A stretch of 64,000 bases of DNA from Oligoflexia bacterium (GTDB lineage: Bacteria > Bdellovibrionota > Bacteriovoracia > Bacteriovoracales > Bacteriovoracaceae). The notes under the pieces are model-generated. The model saw only the letters and a program-made list of their open reading frames with translations, was not told the DNA's origin and did not search any database. The translations under genes were made by a program, and so were the position numbers. Location of the stretch: contig JADGAN010000024.1 in the NCBI GenBank assembly GCA_015231955.1, positions 1 through 64,000 of the forward strand, read 5' to 3'. Below are positions 8,842-18,301 of the stretch, one piece after another (position 1 is the first letter of the stretch; each line of letters opens with the position of its first letter).

Positions 8842-10254
8842 TTAGAAGCGGTTCCAGAGTTTATTGGCAACTTCGCGAGAGTGGGCCATGATGCTTTCGC
8901 TGTCGAGGCCTAGGAGCTCTTTGGATTTCATGACGATTTTTCCGTTAGCGATGGTGGTATCGACAGTGGATTCAGCAAGGCCAAAGATTAAATGGCCGGC
9001 AAAGTTGCTCTCGTCCATGGTTGTTGGAGGATCGTAATCGATTAAGACCACGTCAGCAGCTGCGCCTACTTTTAATTCGCCAAGAGGAGTGTTGGTCCAA
9101 AAGCGATTGGCAATTTGGCGGTTGTTGTTTATCAGCAGGTTGTAGGATTCGATAAAGGCCACATTGGGGTGTTTTTGAAAGAGGCGCTGAACCCATACGG
9201 CAGAGCGCAGCTCTTCTAGCATATTGACAGTCATAGCGTCTGTACCTAGTCCAACGAGAATGCCTTTCTCTAAAAGCTTAAGGGTGTTGGCCACACCAAC
9301 ACTATTATTCATATTGGACTGAGGGTTGTGAACGACAATGGTATCGCTTTTGCGTAGAAGATCCATCTCATGATCATTGAGATGGATGGCGTGGCCACAG
9401 ATAGTGGTAGGGCCTAAGATCCCGGCGCGCTCGAGGCGTTCCACTACACGGACGCCAAATTTCTTTTGGGTGATCTCTTGATCGGATAAATCTTCAGCAC
9501 AGTGGATGTGAAATCCACACTTATGATCGAGAGCGCGCGCCTGCTCCACTGCACTCTTAAGCGTCTTGTCTTCAATAGTAAAGGAGGCGTGCATGCCAAA
9601 GAGTGCTCGCAACTGATCACCCTCTTGGCCGCTTTGTACCCACTTCATAAAATCTAAATTTTCTTGGATGCCGTTCTGTGCAACCTTCTCCCCATCACGA
9701 TCGGAAAGCTCGTAACAGAGGGAGGCCCTAAGTCCACTCTCTTTAACCGCCTTAGCAATTTCGAAGAGCGAACCTTTGGCGGAGAAAGGACTAGCGTGGT
9801 GATCGATAAGTGTGGTTGTCCCTTTTTTGATAGCATCGATTAGTGCCACCATCGCACTTAAATAGTTATCCTCAGCGGATAGTTTGCGATCAAGTCGCCA
9901 CCATAGATTGGTTAAGACTTCACTGAAATTTTTTGAAGGGTCTGCTTTGATTAGGCCACGTGCAAAGCTACTGTAAAAGTGCATATGTGCATTGATAAAA
10001 CCTGGCATCACCACTTTGCCACTGGCATTTAAGATGGTTATTTGTGACCAGATTTCTGAATACTCTTGGCTTAAAAAATTACCCTCAAATAACTCTTTTT
10101 CTGGAATTATTTTTTGAACTTTTCCACACTCGATAATTAAAGCGTGATCGCGAAGAACTTTATTGTGTTCTCCTAAAGTGGCAATAGTGCCACCGCGAAT
10201 AATGATGGCCTCACTATTTTGCTTTTGCTCTTGCTTTTGCTGATTGCTCTTCAT
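8842..10254 (-). CDS. ssnA: Aminohydrolase of the SsnA type
   Basis: This is a 470-residue metal-dependent amidohydrolase. It shows the NAHMHFYS metal-binding box (about residue 89), a TTTLIDHHA strand, GFHIHCAED, CGHAIHLND and GLGTDAMTVN, the standard ligands of the TIM-barrel deaminase/chlorohydrolase family. The family hydrolyses ring C-N bonds. SsnA is genetically linked to xanthine dehydrogenase and yge genes in anaerobic purine degradation, although its exact reaction is not settled. The gene follows the dehydrogenase by six bases on the same strand. The first 14 residues are Lys/Gln-rich and probably disordered. Confidence 0.85.
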   Translation of the reverse strand: MKSNQQKQEQKQNSEAIIIRGGTIATLGEHNKVLRDHALIIECGKVQKIIPEKELFEGNFLSQEYSEIWSQITILNASGKVVMPGFINAHMHFYSSFARGLIKADPSKNFSEVLTNLWWRLDRKLSAEDNYLSAMVALIDAIKKGTTTLIDHHASPFSAKGSLFEIAKAVKESGLRASLCYELSDRDGEKVAQNGIQENLDFMKWVQSGQEGDQLRALFGMHASFTIEDKTLKSAVEQARALDHKCGFHIHCAEDLSDQEITQKKFGVRVVERLERAGILGPTTICGHAIHLNDHEMDLLRKSDTIVVHNPQSNMNNSVGVANTLKLLEKGILVGLGTDAMTVNMLEELRSAVWVQRLFQKHPNVAFIESYNLLINNNRQIANRFWTNTPLGELKVGAAADVVLIDYDPPTTMDESNFAGHLIFGLAESTVDTTIANGKIVMKSKELLGLDSESIMAHSREVANKLWNRF

Positions 10255-10260
10255 AACGAT

Positions 10261-12864
10261 CTACACTCCTTCTTTTCTTTTGATGGGGATTTTAAAGTGA
10301 CGCTTTTTCTCAAATAAGGAGAGTGCGGTGGCCACAGCTGCCGCTGTCGGAACCATACCAATTTCCCCCACACCTTTGGCACCATGAGGCCCAAACTTAT
10401 CGGGAACCTCGATGGGAATAACGGTTACTGGAGGCATATCTTTTGCTTTTAAGACGCCACACTTTTGTAACCTGGTGAAGAGTGGTTTGCCATCTTTATA
10501 GGGAAAATCTTCTGTCAGTGCATACCCAAGGCCCATATGCACGGAGCCTTCAATTTGTCCTTCAAATAAGACGGGATTGATCACTTTGCCTGCATCTTGA
10601 GCAACATAGATATGCTCAATCTCTCCTTGATCATTTAACACGACCACTTGTGTAGAGTAGCTATAGGAGTAGTGAGTGACAATTTTTTGTCCCGGTTTTT
10701 CATAACCAGGCTTGGTTGTCCAATCACAAATCCACTCTCCGTCGTACGCTTTACCGACAAGCTCAGAAAGCTTATGACTCATTAAATCCTCTTTTAAATT
10801 TTTAGCGGCCACAATCACCGCATGGCCCACTAGCGATGTGGCCCTTGAAGAAGTGGTCATTCCACAAACAACCTCATTTTCTGTATCGACACAAATCTCC
10901 AGGTCCAAATCGTGATGAGACATTTTTAATTCATCATAAAGGAATTGCATCGCCATGGTGTGCACCCCTTGTCCCATCTCCGTCCATCCATGATGAATGG
11001 TAATTTTACGTGGGCCACTTACGACCAAGCGAGCACGCCCAATATCGGGCATAGCATTTCCAACACCACAATTTTTAATTCCACAGGCAATCCCTGCATA
11101 CTTGGCGGCCTTAAATTTATCTTTTAAGGCCAGCATAGTCTCACGTAGTCCTACGCTGTGGTCAAGCGTTTGCCCTGTGGTAAAGAGACTGCCATTAACG
11201 ATGGCATTGTTATAGCGAAAATCGAAACGATCAAAACCCCCTTGTGCACAAAGATCATCCACACACCCTTCCATCGCAAACACGGCCTGATTGACACCAA
11301 AGCCCCTCATCGCCCCACAAGGAACGTTATTGGTATAGACAGCTTTAGCAATCACATCAATCACTGGAACCACATAAGCGCCCCCTGCATGTCCAGCGGC
11401 ACGCTCTAAAATTTTCATTCCCACCGAAGCGTAAGCACCACTATCACCAATAATAAAGGCCTGTAAAAAGGTGATCATCCCACTCTTGTCACAACCTAGT
11501 TCATACTCTAAGCGAATAGGGTGTCGTTTTGGATGCATCACCATCGACTCTTCTCTTGTGAGCGCCACACGCACTGGCACACCAAGGAGATGAGCGGCAA
11601 GTGCTGCATGTCCTTGTACCGTTAAGTCCTCTTTGCCTCCAAAGCCACCGCCATTTTGCACTTGAATCACACGCACATGATCGAGTGGTAACCCTAAAAT
11701 TTTTGCCACCTGTTTACGATCTTCATAAGCGCCTTGCCCTTGAGAATAGAGCAGCACTCCTTGTTTGCCATCACACATGGTTGCTGGAAGTGAAAGGCAG
11801 CACTCTGTCTCTAAAAAGGCGTGTTCAATTCTTTGGGTTTGATAAGTGCCTTTGCTAATGTAAGCAGAGTTTTTTCGAGCGGCCTCGAGATCGCCTCGCT
11901 TAAATTTACTTACAGAGAGCAAGTTCCCATTTGCTTGCAGTTTTGGGGCGGCATCGGTAATCGCAAAATCGGGATCGGTCACCGCTTGCAACACCTCATA
12001 ATCGATTTTAATAGCGGCAACAGCAGCACGCGCCTCCTCTTCACTCCTTGCTACCACTTGCGCGAGTACATCACCAGTATAGCGAGTGGTCTCTCCCTCG
12101 GAAACCATCAAGGGCCAATCTTGTAAAATTAAACCAATGTAACGATCTCCGGCCGCGGGAATATCTTTAGCGGTAAAGACCCTTACCACACCCGGAAGTT
12201 TTTCTGCCTCTCGCACATCGATCTTTTTTACTACGGCACGAGGATGGTCGCTAAACTTTAGCGCTCCAAAGTGCATATTCTCCACCTGTAAATCGCCAAC
12301 GAAAGGACGAAACCCAAGCGCCGTCTCTTGCGCCGAATATTTGGGGAGGAACGATCCCGTTTTACCGTCGCTCTTTTCCGCAAGTTTGCTTGGTAACTTC
12401 TCTTCCCCTCTTAAAATTTTAGCGGCATACTCGATCGCTTCAAAAATTTTAAGATAACCGGTACAACGGCAGTAGTGTTTATTGACGGCCGCTACAATCT
12501 CTTCTCTGGTGGGGTGCAAATTTTTTCCAAGCAAACTAGCAGCACTAATCACGATCCCGGGAATACAAAAACCACACTGAATCCCACCCTTTTCAACGAA
12601 AGCAAAGGATATGACCTCTTGAATGTTTTTCGGAAGTCCCTCTGTGGTCACCACTTTTTTTCCTAAAATCCGCTTCATTGGCGTTACACAAGAGAGTGTG
12701 GGTTTACCATCGATCTCTACCGTACAACTTCCACAATACGCTTGCCCAGAACACCCTTCCTTGGGGGAAGTGATGTGCTGATCTCCACGCAAATACTTTA
12801 ATAACATCCGCTCGGGATCACCTGAGTATTCAACCTCTTTACCATTCAAGTGAAACTTAATCAT
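10261..12864 (-). CDS. xdh: Molybdenum-dependent xanthine dehydrogenase-like hydroxylase
   Basis: One 867-residue chain carries an N-terminal [2Fe-2S] part, with the plant-type set CSGQAYCGSC plus a later Cys, then CGFC and CRC, and a long molybdopterin-binding part. The latter includes GGGFGGKED, GAMRGFG and a C-terminal GAKGVGEIGM box holding the catalytic Glu. No FAD domain is present on the chain, and no FAD subunit gene is in the window. This layout matches the xanthine dehydrogenases linked to selenium metabolism and to ygeW/ygeY/ssnA. It should interconvert urate, xanthine and hypoxanthine, with electrons passed to a ferredoxin or a separate flavoprotein. The Mo site may need a sulfur or selenium ligand. 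Confidence 0.85.
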   Translation of the reverse strand: MIKFHLNGKEVEYSGDPERMLLKYLRGDQHITSPKEGCSGQAYCGSCTVEIDGKPTLSCVTPMKRILGKKVVTTEGLPKNIQEVISFAFVEKGGIQCGFCIPGIVISAASLLGKNLHPTREEIVAAVNKHYCRCTGYLKIFEAIEYAAKILRGEEKLPSKLAEKSDGKTGSFLPKYSAQETALGFRPFVGDLQVENMHFGALKFSDHPRAVVKKIDVREAEKLPGVVRVFTAKDIPAAGDRYIGLILQDWPLMVSEGETTRYTGDVLAQVVARSEEEARAAVAAIKIDYEVLQAVTDPDFAITDAAPKLQANGNLLSVSKFKRGDLEAARKNSAYISKGTYQTQRIEHAFLETECCLSLPATMCDGKQGVLLYSQGQGAYEDRKQVAKILGLPLDHVRVIQVQNGGGFGGKEDLTVQGHAALAAHLLGVPVRVALTREESMVMHPKRHPIRLEYELGCDKSGMITFLQAFIIGDSGAYASVGMKILERAAGHAGGAYVVPVIDVIAKAVYTNNVPCGAMRGFGVNQAVFAMEGCVDDLCAQGGFDRFDFRYNNAIVNGSLFTTGQTLDHSVGLRETMLALKDKFKAAKYAGIACGIKNCGVGNAMPDIGRARLVVSGPRKITIHHGWTEMGQGVHTMAMQFLYDELKMSHHDLDLEICVDTENEVVCGMTTSSRATSLVGHAVIVAAKNLKEDLMSHKLSELVGKAYDGEWICDWTTKPGYEKPGQKIVTHYSYSYSTQVVVLNDQGEIEHIYVAQDAGKVINPVLFEGQIEGSVHMGLGYALTEDFPYKDGKPLFTRLQKCGVLKAKDMPPVTVIPIEVPDKFGPHGAKGVGEIGMVPTAAAVATALSLFEKKRHFKIPIKRKEGV

Positions 12865-12890
12865 ATCCTTTTTCCTTCGTCTAAAAATTC

Positions 12891-14099
12891 TTACGCTTTT
12901 TTAATCTTTGCAATCTCTCGTGGAAGATTGGCATAAAATCCCGTTGCAATCACTAAATCGTCGACCTTCACGCGATCGCGAGTGGAGTGGGCATCCTCTT
13001 CGGTCGCAGGGCCAAAACCAATCGTAGGAATTTTAAGTCTTCCCATACTAAAGACACCATTGGTGCTAAAGACCCAGCGACTGATCTCTGGATCGCGTCC
13101 CAAGGCATCTTGTGCACTTCTCTTGCCCGCTTGCACTAGTGGGTGCTCTTCTGGGAGAACCCAAGTGGGAAAATATTTTTCTGTTTCCAAAATTTTTCCC
13201 GTCCAAGAAGGAGCATCGTACTTTAAGATCTCTACTCTCATATGCTCTTTATTAAAACTTGGAAGCTCTTCAATTTGTCTTACCGCCAAGGCCTTATCTT
13301 CGCCATGGGTAAGCCTGCGATCGATGTGAATGCGGCAAAGATCGGGAACAGCGCAAAGGCTTGGGGTCTCACAAGAGATGTGAGAAACAGCGCAAGTGCC
13401 CTTTCCAAGGAAAGCATCATCTTGAAGACGGTCGTTTAATTTTTCAATATCGTTAACCAACTTTGCCATTCTATAAACAGCATTGTGTCCACGATCAGGA
13501 GCAGAGCCGTGGCAGGAGACACCTTTGGCCACAACATTGATCTCCATTCTACCGCGATGGCCACGGTAAATTTTTAAATTGGTGGCCTCACCCATGCACA
13601 CGAAATCCACATTTTTGATGGAGTGTTCGAGAGCGTATTGGAGACCAAGACCGTCGCAATCCTCTTCTTGAACGGAGCCAACAACAAAAATGGTGACTTT
13701 ATCGAGATCCACGCCTAGATCACGAAACAAGGCCGCCCCATAAACTTGCGGAACGGTTCCGTTGTGGTTATCTGAAGCGCCACGCCCGTAAATATAACCA
13801 TCTTCAACTTTTCCCACGTGTGGATCGAAACTCCAGCTTTCACGAGAGCCGATATCTACAGTGTCGATGTGTGAATCAAAAACGATTCGCACCGGACCGT
13901 GACCAATTTGTCCAATGACGTTGCCGTAATCATCCGTCCACACTTTGTCGTATTTTAATCGCTTCATCTCTTCCACAATTCGATGAGCAACCTCTTTTTC
14001 TTGGCAGCTAATGCCAGGAATGCGAATCAATTCGCGCATAAAAGTTACACAATCATTGCGATACTTCTCGGCCTTCTTTACAATGTCCGTACTGTTCAT
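12891..14099 (-). CDS. ygeY: YgeY-type M20 family metallohydrolase
   Basis: The 402-residue protein has all M20 metal ligands: DSHIDTV, GRGASDN, VQEEDCDG with the catalytic Glu pair, MGEATN and a C-terminal DAHSTRDR. A lid/dimerisation domain sits in the middle. YgeY proteins are hydrolases always found with ygeW and ssnA in purine clusters, and they cleave amide bonds in ring-opened intermediates. The gene lies between ygeW and the xanthine dehydrogenase on the same strand with short gaps, which supports a single transcript. Confidence 0.85.
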   Translation of the reverse strand: MNSTDIVKKAEKYRNDCVTFMRELIRIPGISCQEKEVAHRIVEEMKRLKYDKVWTDDYGNVIGQIGHGPVRIVFDSHIDTVDIGSRESWSFDPHVGKVEDGYIYGRGASDNHNGTVPQVYGAALFRDLGVDLDKVTIFVVGSVQEEDCDGLGLQYALEHSIKNVDFVCMGEATNLKIYRGHRGRMEINVVAKGVSCHGSAPDRGHNAVYRMAKLVNDIEKLNDRLQDDAFLGKGTCAVSHISCETPSLCAVPDLCRIHIDRRLTHGEDKALAVRQIEELPSFNKEHMRVEILKYDAPSWTGKILETEKYFPTWVLPEEHPLVQAGKRSAQDALGRDPEISRWVFSTNGVFSMGRLKIPTIGFGPATEEDAHSTRDRVKVDDLVIATGFYANLPREIAKIKKA

Positions 14100-14134
14100 A
14101 ATTCAATAACTCCTTATTAATATCTAATATCATT

Positions 14135-15331
14135 CTAATAGCGAACTCTTTTAGTAGCATTGCTTTCAAGCTCTTTTAAAACTTTAAAGGGATTCTTATA
14201 CTTACTTGCCATAATCATCGCTGCAATCACGAAAGGCTTATAACCGGCCTCTTTGTAGGTCTCAATTCTATAGCGCTCAAACACGCTAGCAGCAACTTCA
14301 CCCTCATCACAAGAAACACCCGTGATATCTGCAGGCAAACAGTGCATATAGAGTGCCGAACCTTTCTTGGTTAACTTCATCTTTGCTTCATCACACTCCC
14401 AATTTTTAAAGCGAGCATTTTGCGCCAAACAATCTTTCTCTAAGGACTTAAGGGCCGCGTGATCATTTGCTCTTAGTAGTTGTGTGCGTTTTTCCATTAC
14501 CGCATAAGGTGCCCAGCTCTTAGGATAAACAATGTCTGCATCTTTGAAGGCCTCTTCCATCGAGTGCACCACTTCAAATTTACCACCGGAGGCAGCAGCA
14601 TTTTTCTTAGCAACCTCAAGGCAATCTGGAATCAAGTTATAACCTTCTGGATAAGCAAGTGATACCTCCATTCCCAATCGACTCATCAGACCAATAATCC
14701 CTTGAGGAACCGAGAGTGGTTTTCCATAGCTTGGAGAGTAGGCCCAAGTCATAGCAATTTTCTTTCCTTTTAATTTATCCAGACCGCCGAAGTAGCTTTT
14801 AAGGTGAGCAAGGTCGGCCATGGATTGCGTTGGGTGATCGATATCGCACTGTAAGTTCACCACTGTTGGACGCTGATTTAAAACGCCTTTCTCATAACCT
14901 TCATCCAAAGCTTCGCCCACTTCTCGCATATAGGTATTGCCAGCGCCAAGAAAAATATCATCACGAATACCCACAACTTCTGTTAAAAAGGAGATCATGT
15001 TGGCGGTTTCGCGAACGGTTTCACCATGAGCGATTTGTGATTTGCCTTCATCAAGATCTTGAATCGCAAGACCAAGAAGATTACAAGCGGAAGAGAACGA
15101 AAAGCGTGTTCTGGTGGAGTTATCTCTAAAGTTGGAAACTGCGATACCGGAACCAAACACCCGAGTCGAGATGTTTTGGGAGTGTAGGTACTTTAGCGCC
15201 TCTGTAACTTTCAATACTGCGACAATTTCGTCCCAAGACTTTTCCCAAGTTAAAAGAAAATCTTTTCCATAAAGATTGGTTTTTAGTTTTTCTGAACCGG
15301 CAAGAATTTGTTTTAGATCTACATCTTTCAT
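14135..15331 (-). CDS. ygeW: YgeW-type carbamoyltransferase
   Basis: This 398-residue protein is a member of the aspartate/ornithine carbamoyltransferase superfamily. It has the carbamoyl phosphate motif FRDNSTRTRF, the HPTQSMADL box and HCLPA near the end. YgeW is a distinct knotted branch whose natural substrate is not firmly known. In urate-degrading anaerobes it is proposed to transfer the carbamoyl group of a ureido intermediate to phosphate, so that energy can be recovered by a carbamate kinase. No carbamate kinase is in the window. It is the first gene of the minus-strand operon. Confidence 0.85.
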   Translation of the reverse strand: MKDVDLKQILAGSEKLKTNLYGKDFLLTWEKSWDEIVAVLKVTEALKYLHSQNISTRVFGSGIAVSNFRDNSTRTRFSFSSACNLLGLAIQDLDEGKSQIAHGETVRETANMISFLTEVVGIRDDIFLGAGNTYMREVGEALDEGYEKGVLNQRPTVVNLQCDIDHPTQSMADLAHLKSYFGGLDKLKGKKIAMTWAYSPSYGKPLSVPQGIIGLMSRLGMEVSLAYPEGYNLIPDCLEVAKKNAAASGGKFEVVHSMEEAFKDADIVYPKSWAPYAVMEKRTQLLRANDHAALKSLEKDCLAQNARFKNWECDEAKMKLTKKGSALYMHCLPADITGVSCDEGEVAASVFERYRIETYKEAGYKPFVIAAMIMASKYKNPFKVLKELESNATKRVRY

Positions 15332-15595
15332 GCGTTTTACTCCATGTAAATTAGGTAATAAAAAATTGGATAAAAAAGATCATATCTAGTCATTAAATCT
15401 TTAAGTCTTTAGTCTTGCTAAATGAAATTAAAAAGGATTAATATGCCTACTCCGGTAAATTTACAAGCAATCCCTGAAATAAATTTTTAAGAACCATTTT
15501 TTATTTCCTAAGATTGCAGATTTTGAATATCATTTATTTTGTGTCCCTATCTTTTACGATACTGCCAACCCCGATAAAAAACAAGGAGCGCTCCT
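15332..15595. promoter_or_regulatory. Divergent promoter region of the purine cluster
   Basis: These 264 bases separate ygeW (-) and the threonine synthase-like gene (+), so promoters for both transcripts must lie here. The sequence is AT-rich. I see no canonical -35/-10 pair that I would defend. Confidence 0.4.
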
Positions 15596-15596
15596 T
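15583..15596 (+). promoter_or_regulatory. Shine-Dalgarno inside a perfect palindrome
   Basis: AAGGAGCGCTCCTT is a perfect 14-base palindrome that contains the ribosome binding site and reaches the first base of the TTG start codon. As RNA it could fold into a 5-bp stem with a GCGC loop that hides the Shine-Dalgarno. As DNA it could be a small operator. Either would affect translation or transcription of the threonine synthase-like gene. Confidence 0.4.
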
Positions 15597-16816
15597 TGAA
15601 TTCCAATCTTAACCACTTTACCTTTCAATATGTTTGTAGTGATTGTGCAAAAACGTTTGAAATAGATCCTAAACTGATGGTTTGCCCAAGCTGTACTCTT
15701 CAGCAAGAAAAAAACCAACCGTTACGAGGCATCTTAGAGGTTCTACTCACACCGACTGCAGGCAGCAGCACCACACTCGACAAACTGGATAATAATGATC
15801 TACTAAATTTCTTACCTGTCGAGAAGTCTTTTTTTCCTGCAATACCTGTAGGAAATACTCCACTCTGGAAACCAACTAATCTGCGAAATCGTTTGGGCCT
15901 AAAAAATCTCTTTATCAAAGATGACACATGCAATCCCACAGCATCCTTCAAAGATCGCGCCTCCTTCTTAGTGGCGGCATTTGCAACGAAACATCAGCTT
16001 AAAAATATTGTCCTCGCCTCCACTGGAAACGCAGCATCCTCCATGGCCGGCATTGGTGCAGCGGCCGGAATCAAGGTGACCATCTTCCTTCCGAAAACTG
16101 CCCCTATCGCAAAAATTGTGCAATCACTACAATACGGAGCAAACGTCATCACCGTCGATGGCAACTACGATAACGCCTACGACTTATCGCTCGAATACTC
16201 TTCCACACGTGGAGGTTTTTCTCGCAATACTGCTTACAACCCTCTCACTATCGAAGGGAAAAAGAGTGTCTCTTTGGAAATTGCACGCGATCTACAGAGT
16301 GCTCCCGATTACGTTTACGTGCCAACCGGTGACGGTGTCATCTTGGCCGGCGTCTATAAGGGATTTCGTGATCTCTACGATTTAAAATTGATCTCCAAAG
16401 TTCCTACCATTATTGCGGTACAATCCGAAGGAAGCGATGCTATTCACCGCGCTTTCAAGAGCGGCCACTTCACTGAGAAGGCGAGTAGCACTGTTGCCGA
16501 CTCCATCTGTGTCGATATCCCTCGCAATGGATTTCATGCCGTGAAAAATCTAAAAAAATATGGTGGACAAACAATTGCAGTTAGTGACAATGATATCCTC
16601 TCAGCGCAACGGGAATTATCTTCGTCTACGGGACTGTTCACAGAACCTGCTGCTGCCACTGCGTTTGCAGGACTTTTGGCACACAAAGATCAAATCTCCA
16701 AAGATGCAAAAGTTGTCGTCTTAGTCACGGGACACGGACTCAAAGATACAGCATCCGCGCTTAAAATTGTTTCACCGCCAGCAAGGGCAATAAAGAACCT
16801 AGAAGAGCTTTTATAA
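15596..16816 (+). CDS. Threonine synthase-like PLP enzyme
   Basis: The 406-residue protein begins with a zinc ribbon (CSDC and CPSC) typical of one branch of threonine synthases. The PLP Lys lies in NPTASFKDRAS, and the phosphate-binding loop is ASTGNAASS. TTG at 15596 is the start, seven bases after AAGGAG. The stop is 18 bases before the next PLP gene. In related clusters this gene travels with ygeW, ygeY and ssnA, so a lyase or deaminase step on an amino acid made from purine carbon, rather than threonine biosynthesis, is plausible. No other threonine pathway gene is nearby. Confidence 0.75.
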   Translation: MNSNLNHFTFQYVCSDCAKTFEIDPKLMVCPSCTLQQEKNQPLRGILEVLLTPTAGSSTTLDKLDNNDLLNFLPVEKSFFPAIPVGNTPLWKPTNLRNRLGLKNLFIKDDTCNPTASFKDRASFLVAAFATKHQLKNIVLASTGNAASSMAGIGAAAGIKVTIFLPKTAPIAKIVQSLQYGANVITVDGNYDNAYDLSLEYSSTRGGFSRNTAYNPLTIEGKKSVSLEIARDLQSAPDYVYVPTGDGVILAGVYKGFRDLYDLKLISKVPTIIAVQSEGSDAIHRAFKSGHFTEKASSTVADSICVDIPRNGFHAVKNLKKYGGQTIAVSDNDILSAQRELSSSTGLFTEPAAATAFAGLLAHKDQISKDAKVVVLVTGHGLKDTASALKIVSPPARAIKNLEELL

Positions 16817-16834
16817 GATAACAGGAGTCAACTT

Positions 16835-18301
16835 ATGTTTAACTTAATCGATCTCACTTTGAACAAACAACAACGTAGTAAAAATGCGGCCTCTTGCCGG
16901 GAGAAGGGAATTATACTTCCCACTTACGAGCAAATGAAAGATCCGACCAAAATTCCCGACAAATATAAAAATGAGTTAAAGAATGTTGGCCTTTGGGATA
17001 TTCATCCGCGAAATCTTTTCCGTATCAGTTGGAAAAATGAACCTGTGGCCAAGGGCGGTGGTTTTGGCAAAGCAAATTACGTTGTTCTTCCACCGGAACT
17101 CACCGGATGTAAAGCAAGGATCATCGCTTTAGTTGGAAAATATTTTCCAACGGGTGCTCACAAAGTTGGCGCCAGCTACAGCTGTCTGGCCCCAAGATTA
17201 ATCACCGGACAATTTGATGTTGATAAAGAAAAAGTGGTCTGGCCTTCCACTGGTAACTACTGTCGTGGAGGCGCTTATGTGGCCGCACTCCTCTCGTGTG
17301 AATCGATTGCGATCCTCCCAGAAGGGATGTCCAAAGAGCGCTTTGAGTGGCTTAAGAAAGTTGCCGGCGAAATCATTGCAACACCTGGTTGTGAAAGTAA
17401 CGTTAAAGAGATTTTTGACAAGTGTTGGGAACTCAGAAACACTCGTACCAACATTCAAATCTATAACCAGTTCGAAGAGTTTGGAAATCCTCTTTGGCAC
17501 TACGAGGTAACAGGAAGTGTGGCCGAAGAGATTTTAGCAGAAGAGACCAAGGCCGGTCGCACCTTTAGGGGCGCCATTCTCTCCTCTGGTTCTGCAGGAA
17601 CCTTAGGCATGGCCTATCGGCTTAAAGAGAAATTCCCTGGCTCCAAACTTGCGGTAGCAGAAGCACTTCAATGCTCCACGCTCCTCGATAACGGTTTTGG
17701 TGATCATCGCATTGAAGGGATTGGCGATAAGCACGTTCCCTGGATTCACGATGTAAAAAACACCGATATGGTGATCGCCGTTGATGATGAGGTGCCAGTG
17801 CGCATGCTTCGTCTCTTTAATGAAAAGAAGGGACAAGAGTCGCTTAAAAAGTATGGCATCAGTGATGATCTTGCAAACAAGCTGAACCTGCTGGGAATTT
17901 CAGGCATGGGTAACGTCACGGCCGCTATTAAGTTTGCAAAATATTATGAGTTGACAGAAAAAGATGTCGTGATAACAATTTGTACCGACTCGATGGAACT
18001 TTACGGTTCACGCCTCGAAGAGCTACGCCAGGAGCGTGGTGAATACAAAGAGGCCAATGCAGAACGCGATATGCAGATGATTCAAGATATTGGTCGCGAT
18101 AGTATGCAAGAGCTCAGCTACTACGATAAGAAACGCGTGCACAACCTCAAATACTACACTTGGGTTGAACAGCAGCAACGTGATGTCAAAGAGCTCAATG
18201 CTCAATGGTACGACTGGAACAATTACTGGACACAAATCCCAACTCTCGGAAAGAAAGTTGATGAACTGATCAAGGAATTCAATGCTGAAATCGGACTCTA
18301 A
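16835..18301 (+). CDS. PLP-dependent beta-family enzyme of the purine cluster
   Basis: This 488-residue fold-type II PLP enzyme is related to cysteine synthase and diaminopropionate ammonia-lyase. The Lys is in GAHKVGASYS, the substrate loop in STGNYCRGG and the phosphate loop in SGSAGTLGMA. It is longer than cysteine synthases, with a charged N-terminal extension and a C-terminal Trp/Tyr-rich tail. The ribosome binding site is AACAGGAG. Its family is commonly found beside YgeW/SsnA genes and may replace YgeX (diaminopropionate ammonia-lyase), which is not present here. The reaction is therefore inferred, not shown. Confidence 0.75.
   Translation: MFNLIDLTLNKQQRSKNAASCREKGIILPTYEQMKDPTKIPDKYKNELKNVGLWDIHPRNLFRISWKNEPVAKGGGFGKANYVVLPPELTGCKARIIALVGKYFPTGAHKVGASYSCLAPRLITGQFDVDKEKVVWPSTGNYCRGGAYVAALLSCESIAILPEGMSKERFEWLKKVAGEIIATPGCESNVKEIFDKCWELRNTRTNIQIYNQFEEFGNPLWHYEVTGSVAEEILAEETKAGRTFRGAILSSGSAGTLGMAYRLKEKFPGSKLAVAEALQCSTLLDNGFGDHRIEGIGDKHVPWIHDVKNTDMVIAVDDEVPVRMLRLFNEKKGQESLKKYGISDDLANKLNLLGISGMGNVTAAIKFAKYYELTEKDVVITICTDSMELYGSRLEELRQERGEYKEANAERDMQMIQDIGRDSMQELSYYDKKRVHNLKYYTWVEQQQRDVKELNAQWYDWNNYWTQIPTLGKKVDELIKEFNAEIGL

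Noticed and set aside
11601-12126. Open frames opposite the xanthine dehydrogenase gene
   Set aside because: The opposite strand encodes a well-conserved enzyme in frame. These have no motif of their own.
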